In this document: positions 5,116 to 7,749 of the stretch, in pieces
Position numbering within the stretch: position 1 is the first letter of the stretch
Layout: each line of letters starts with the position of its first letter
Assembly: GCA_023267315.1 (NCBI GenBank)
Contig: JAHFNN010000041.1
Coordinates: 1 to 7,749 of the forward strand
Length of the DNA stretch: 7,749 nt
Source: Candidatus Nomurabacteria bacterium
Lineage (GTDB): Bacteria > Patescibacteriota > Minisyncoccia > Phycocordibacterales > UBA9973
Direction of reading: 5' to 3'
Notes under the pieces: generated by a model
Seen by the model: the letters and a program-made list of their open reading frames with translations, nothing else
Told to the model about the DNA's origin: nothing
The model's database searches: none
Translations under genes and position numbers: made by a program

Positions 5116-7749
5116 TTAGATTGTCTGTTTGGGGGTCCGGGTCTTTATAGTACTTTTAATTTTTCCTTTCTTGGTGTCAATAACGAGTTCGTTATTTTTG
5201 ACGGTCACATACACGTAGTCCCCTTTTCCAACACCACGACTAATTATATGCGTTGCAATTGGATTTAGGATCTTACTCTGGATTAAACGATTGAGCGGTC
5301 GTGCACCATAGTGCGGATTGTAGCCTTCTTTTGCAAGATACGAGAGTGCTTCATCGGAAAGTTGGAGTGTGATATCTTTCGCAGTCAATCGATCAGACAC
5401 AACCTTGATACGGATCTTAACGATTTCCTTAATTGCATCTGTTGAAAGCACATCAAAGACAATAATTTCATCAAGACGATTCAAGAATTCTGGACGGAAA
5501 TAATCTTTGAGAGAACTTTGAACTTTTTCTTTCATCTGCACATATTCATCTTGTACCGTATTGGTAGTGAATCCAATTGATTCCATTTTCTCGATAAATT
5601 GCGAACCAATGTTTGATGTGAGAATGATGATCGTGTTTTTGAAGTTAACGACACGGCCTTTTGCATCAGTCAGACGTCCTTCGTCGAGCACTTGAAGCAG
5701 TACATTGAATACTTCAGGGTGCGCCTTTTCAACTTCATCGAATAATACGACAGAGTATGGACGGTGACGAATTGCCTCTGTAAGCTGACCTGATTCATCG
5801 TAGCCCACATATCCTGGAGGAGAGCCTAAGAGCTTCGACACACTGTGACGTTCCATGTATTCCGACATATCGACACGAATAAGCGCCTTATCGTCATTGA
5901 ACATGAATTGTGCAAGCGTCTTCGTAAGTTCCGTTTTACCCACACCTGTCGGACCCAAGAAAAGGAATGAACCGATCGGTCGAGCAGGATCTGAAATACC
6001 AGCACGTGAACGACGGACAACGTCTGCAATCTTTTTGATTGCTTCATCTTGCCCCACAACACGCTTGCGGAGTTCGTCTTCAAGACGAGCAAGCTTCTCG
6101 CGTTCTTCTTCCATCATTTTCAAGAGTGGAATGCCTGTCCAGCGCGACACAACTTCAGCAATATCTTCGGCGGTAATTTCTTCTTTCAAGATACGACGAG
6201 ACTTCTGAAGCTTTTTCAATCGAGAAAGTTTCACTTCAAGCTCTTTTTGTAATGTTGGGATTTTCCCATAGCGAATCTCAGCAGCACGAGCAAGATCTGC
6301 GCGAAGCTCAGCATTTTCAGCATCAAGTCGGAGTGACTCAAGCTCTTTCTTTATATTTCGAATTTCGAGCACGATTGATCTCTCATTTTGCCACTTCAAT
6401 TCAAGCTCACGTGTTTTCTCACGAAGATTGGCAATTTCAGTATCAATCTCTTTAATGCGAGATTTTGTATCTTTTACTTCTTCTTTTGAATGGCCTTCAA
6501 GTTCTTTCTTGAGCGCCTCTTTTTCAATTTCCAAACGCATAATCTTTCGGTGTGCCTCATCGAGCACTGGTGGTTTATTTTCAAGCGCAATACGAAGTGC
6601 TGATGATGCTTCATCAATCAAATCGACAGCTTTATCTGGAAGATAGCGGTTTGTAATATATCGCGCTGAAAGATTTACCGCAGCAACAATCGCATCGTCA
6701 GTAATACGCACACCATGATAGAGTTCATATTTTTCTTTGAGACCGCGGAGAATCGATGTGGCATCTTCCATAGAAGGCTCATCGATAAATACCGGCTGGA
6801 AACGTCGTGCAAGTGCAGGATCTTTTTCAATATGCTTTTGATATTCTTTAAGCGTGGTCGCACCAACCGCACGAAGTTCTCCACGTGCAAGTGCAGGCTT
6901 CAACATATTTGAAGCATCCATCGCACCTTCTGAAGCACCAGCACCAACAATGGTGTGAATTTCATCAATGAAGAGCACAATCTTTCCATCAGCACGTTCA
7001 ATTTCTTTCATAATACCCTTTAGTCGCTCTTCGAATTCACCGCGGTATTTTGTACCCGCAAGTAATGAACCAAGATCAAGTGATACGAGCTCTCTGTCTT
7101 TCAAGAGTTCTGGAACATCACCTTTTGCGATCCGCTGTGCCAATCCTTCAACGACTGCAGTCTTACCAGTACCTGCTTCTCCGATCAATATCGGATTATT
7201 TTTTGTACGACGAGAAAGAATCTGCATAATGCGCATTATTTCAGTATCGCGACCAATGACGGGATCGAGTTTGTCTTCTTTTGCGAGCTTCGTAAGATTG
7301 CGCGTAAATTTTGTAAGCATGCGGAATTTCTTCGGCGATGCAACGTCGGTAATATTTTGGGTACGAAATTCTTGAATTATTTTTAGCACAGAATCCTTTG
7401 AGATACGGAACCGAGCAAGAATCTCACGAGAATCAGATGGAGTTTCAAGTATTGAAACAAGTAGGTGTTCGGTTGATACGAATTCATCTTTAAGTCCTGC
7501 CGCAACCTTACTTGCGTTTTCAATCACCTGTGCCAAATCCGGCGTCAGGTAAATCTGATATGACGGAGATACTGTGTTGCGTGACTCTGGAGCTTCAATT
7601 GCTTCTACTAATGAGTCAGTGAGTAGCATGGTATCAACCTCAAGGCGATCGAGAATTGAAGTAATCATGGATTCTTCTTGAAGAAGGAGCGCAATTAATA
7701 GATGTGTCGAATTAACATGGTTTTGGCCACGTTCAATTGCAAGCTCGTG
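5116..7749 (-). CDS. clpB: ClpB-type AAA+ disaggregase, N-terminus cut by window edge
   Basis: ClpB is a cytosolic hexameric ATPase that threads aggregated proteins through its pore, normally with DnaK. The frame stays open to base 7749. The 27 codons before the ATG at 7668 encode typical Clp N-domain sequence (ELAIERGQNHVNSTHLLIALL), so that ATG is not the start; I estimate about 15-20 residues are missing. Numbering from the first window codon (877 seen): N domain 1 to about 140; Walker A GEAGTGKT 190-197; pore tyrosine 235 (KYRG); Walker B VLFIDE 258-263; arginine fingers R315-R316; a full-length coiled-coil middle domain about 400-525, longer than in ClpC; second Walker A GPTGVGKT 599-606; pore loop GYVGY 646-650; Walker B VVLFDE 667-672; sensor-1 N713; arginine finger R758; sensor-2 R817. 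An IGF tripeptide (725-727) sits where ClpC and ClpA bind ClpP, which is unusual for ClpB. The C-terminus adds a basic tail. Its own terminator follows the stop. Confidence 0.96.
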   Translation of the reverse strand, partial: HELAIERGQNHVNSTHLLIALLLQEESMITSILDRLEVDTMLLTDSLVEAIEAPESRNTVSPSYQIYLTPDLAQVIENASKVAAGLKDEFVSTEHLLVSILETPSDSREILARFRISKDSVLKIIQEFRTQNITDVASPKKFRMLTKFTRNLTKLAKEDKLDPVIGRDTEIMRIMQILSRRTKNNPILIGEAGTGKTAVVEGLAQRIAKGDVPELLKDRELVSLDLGSLLAGTKYRGEFEERLKGIMKEIERADGKIVLFIDEIHTIVGAGASEGAMDASNMLKPALARGELRAVGATTLKEYQKHIEKDPALARRFQPVFIDEPSMEDATSILRGLKEKYELYHGVRITDDAIVAAVNLSARYITNRYLPDKAVDLIDEASSALRIALENKPPVLDEAHRKIMRLEIEKEALKKELEGHSKEEVKDTKSRIKEIDTEIANLREKTRELELKWQNERSIVLEIRNIKKELESLRLDAENAELRADLARAAEIRYGKIPTLQKELEVKLSRLKKLQKSRRILKEEITAEDIAEVVSRWTGIPLLKMMEEEREKLARLEDELRKRVVGQDEAIKKIADVVRRSRAGISDPARPIGSFLFLGPTGVGKTELTKTLAQFMFNDDKALIRVDMSEYMERHSVSKLLGSPPGYVGYDESGQLTEAIRHRPYSVVLFDEVEKAHPEVFNVLLQVLDEGRLTDAKGRVVNFKNTIIILTSNIGSQFIEKMESIGFTTNTVQDEYVQMKEKVQSSLKDYFRPEFLNRLDEIIVFDVLSTDAIKEIVKIRIKVVSDRLTAKDITLQLSDEALSYLAKEGYNPHYGARPLNRLIQSKILNPIATHIISRGVGKGDYVYVTVKNNELVIDTKKGKIKSTIKTRTPKQTI

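Noticed and set aside
5855..6208. Plus-strand open frame of 117 codons
   Set aside because: It lies opposite the second ATPase domain and end of the middle domain of clpB, with no independent signal for translation.
6968..7375. Plus-strand open frame of 135 codons
   Set aside because: It is antisense to the conserved first ATPase domain of clpB. Its serine- and arginine-rich translation is typical of a frame opposite a real gene.
7666..7668. ATG at 7668 as the start of clpB
   Set aside because: The 27 in-frame codons upstream encode conserved Clp N-domain sequence up to the window edge, so the gene starts outside.

Overview
The window holds four protein-coding genes. One is the tail of an unrecognised plus-strand gene (1-333). 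The other three lie on the minus strand, listed in their direction of transcription: a ClpB-type disaggregase cut by the right window edge (7749-5116), a complete M20-family aminoacyl-histidine dipeptidase PepD (4832-3333), and a large membrane-anchored beta-rich surface or secreted protein (3228-400). All four genes end in TAA. Each of the three junctions carries a hairpin that looks like an intrinsic terminator, so the minus-strand genes are probably separate transcripts and not an operon.

Organism: the best guess is a member of the Candidate Phyla Radiation (Patescibacteria, Parcubacteria-like). The main clue is the C-terminal module of the surface protein (RGTCWGTTPAPTTNC followed by YYTRGYATN), which I recall as a common module in Patescibacteria surface proteins. 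Weak or absent Shine-Dalgarno sequences and moderate AT richness are compatible with this but do not prove it. The PepD gene reads more like a Bacteroidota protein. It could be a horizontally acquired gene or, less interestingly, an assembly chimera. This placement rests on memory of families, not on a search.

Layout: 1-333 is the end of an unknown gene. 332-372 is a near-perfect palindromic terminator shared by the convergent genes. 400-3228 encodes the surface protein: signal anchor, Ig-like domain, large propeller-like core, a second Ig-like domain, an FnIII domain and the terminal module. 3229-3332 holds its possible promoter and the PepD terminator. 3333-4832 is pepD. 4833-5115 is a 283-base gap holding a 47-codon open frame without a normal start, a possible promoter and the clpB terminator. 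5116-7749 is clpB.

The genes do not form an obvious pathway: ClpB acts in protein quality control, PepD in terminal peptide breakdown, and the surface protein probably at the cell exterior. I see no RNA gene, CRISPR array, insertion sequence or defence system. The most interesting points are an IGF tripeptide in ClpB at the place where ClpC and ClpA carry their ClpP-binding loop, and the possible foreign origin of pepD with an ORF remnant in front of it. I did not find an undescribed multi-gene system here.
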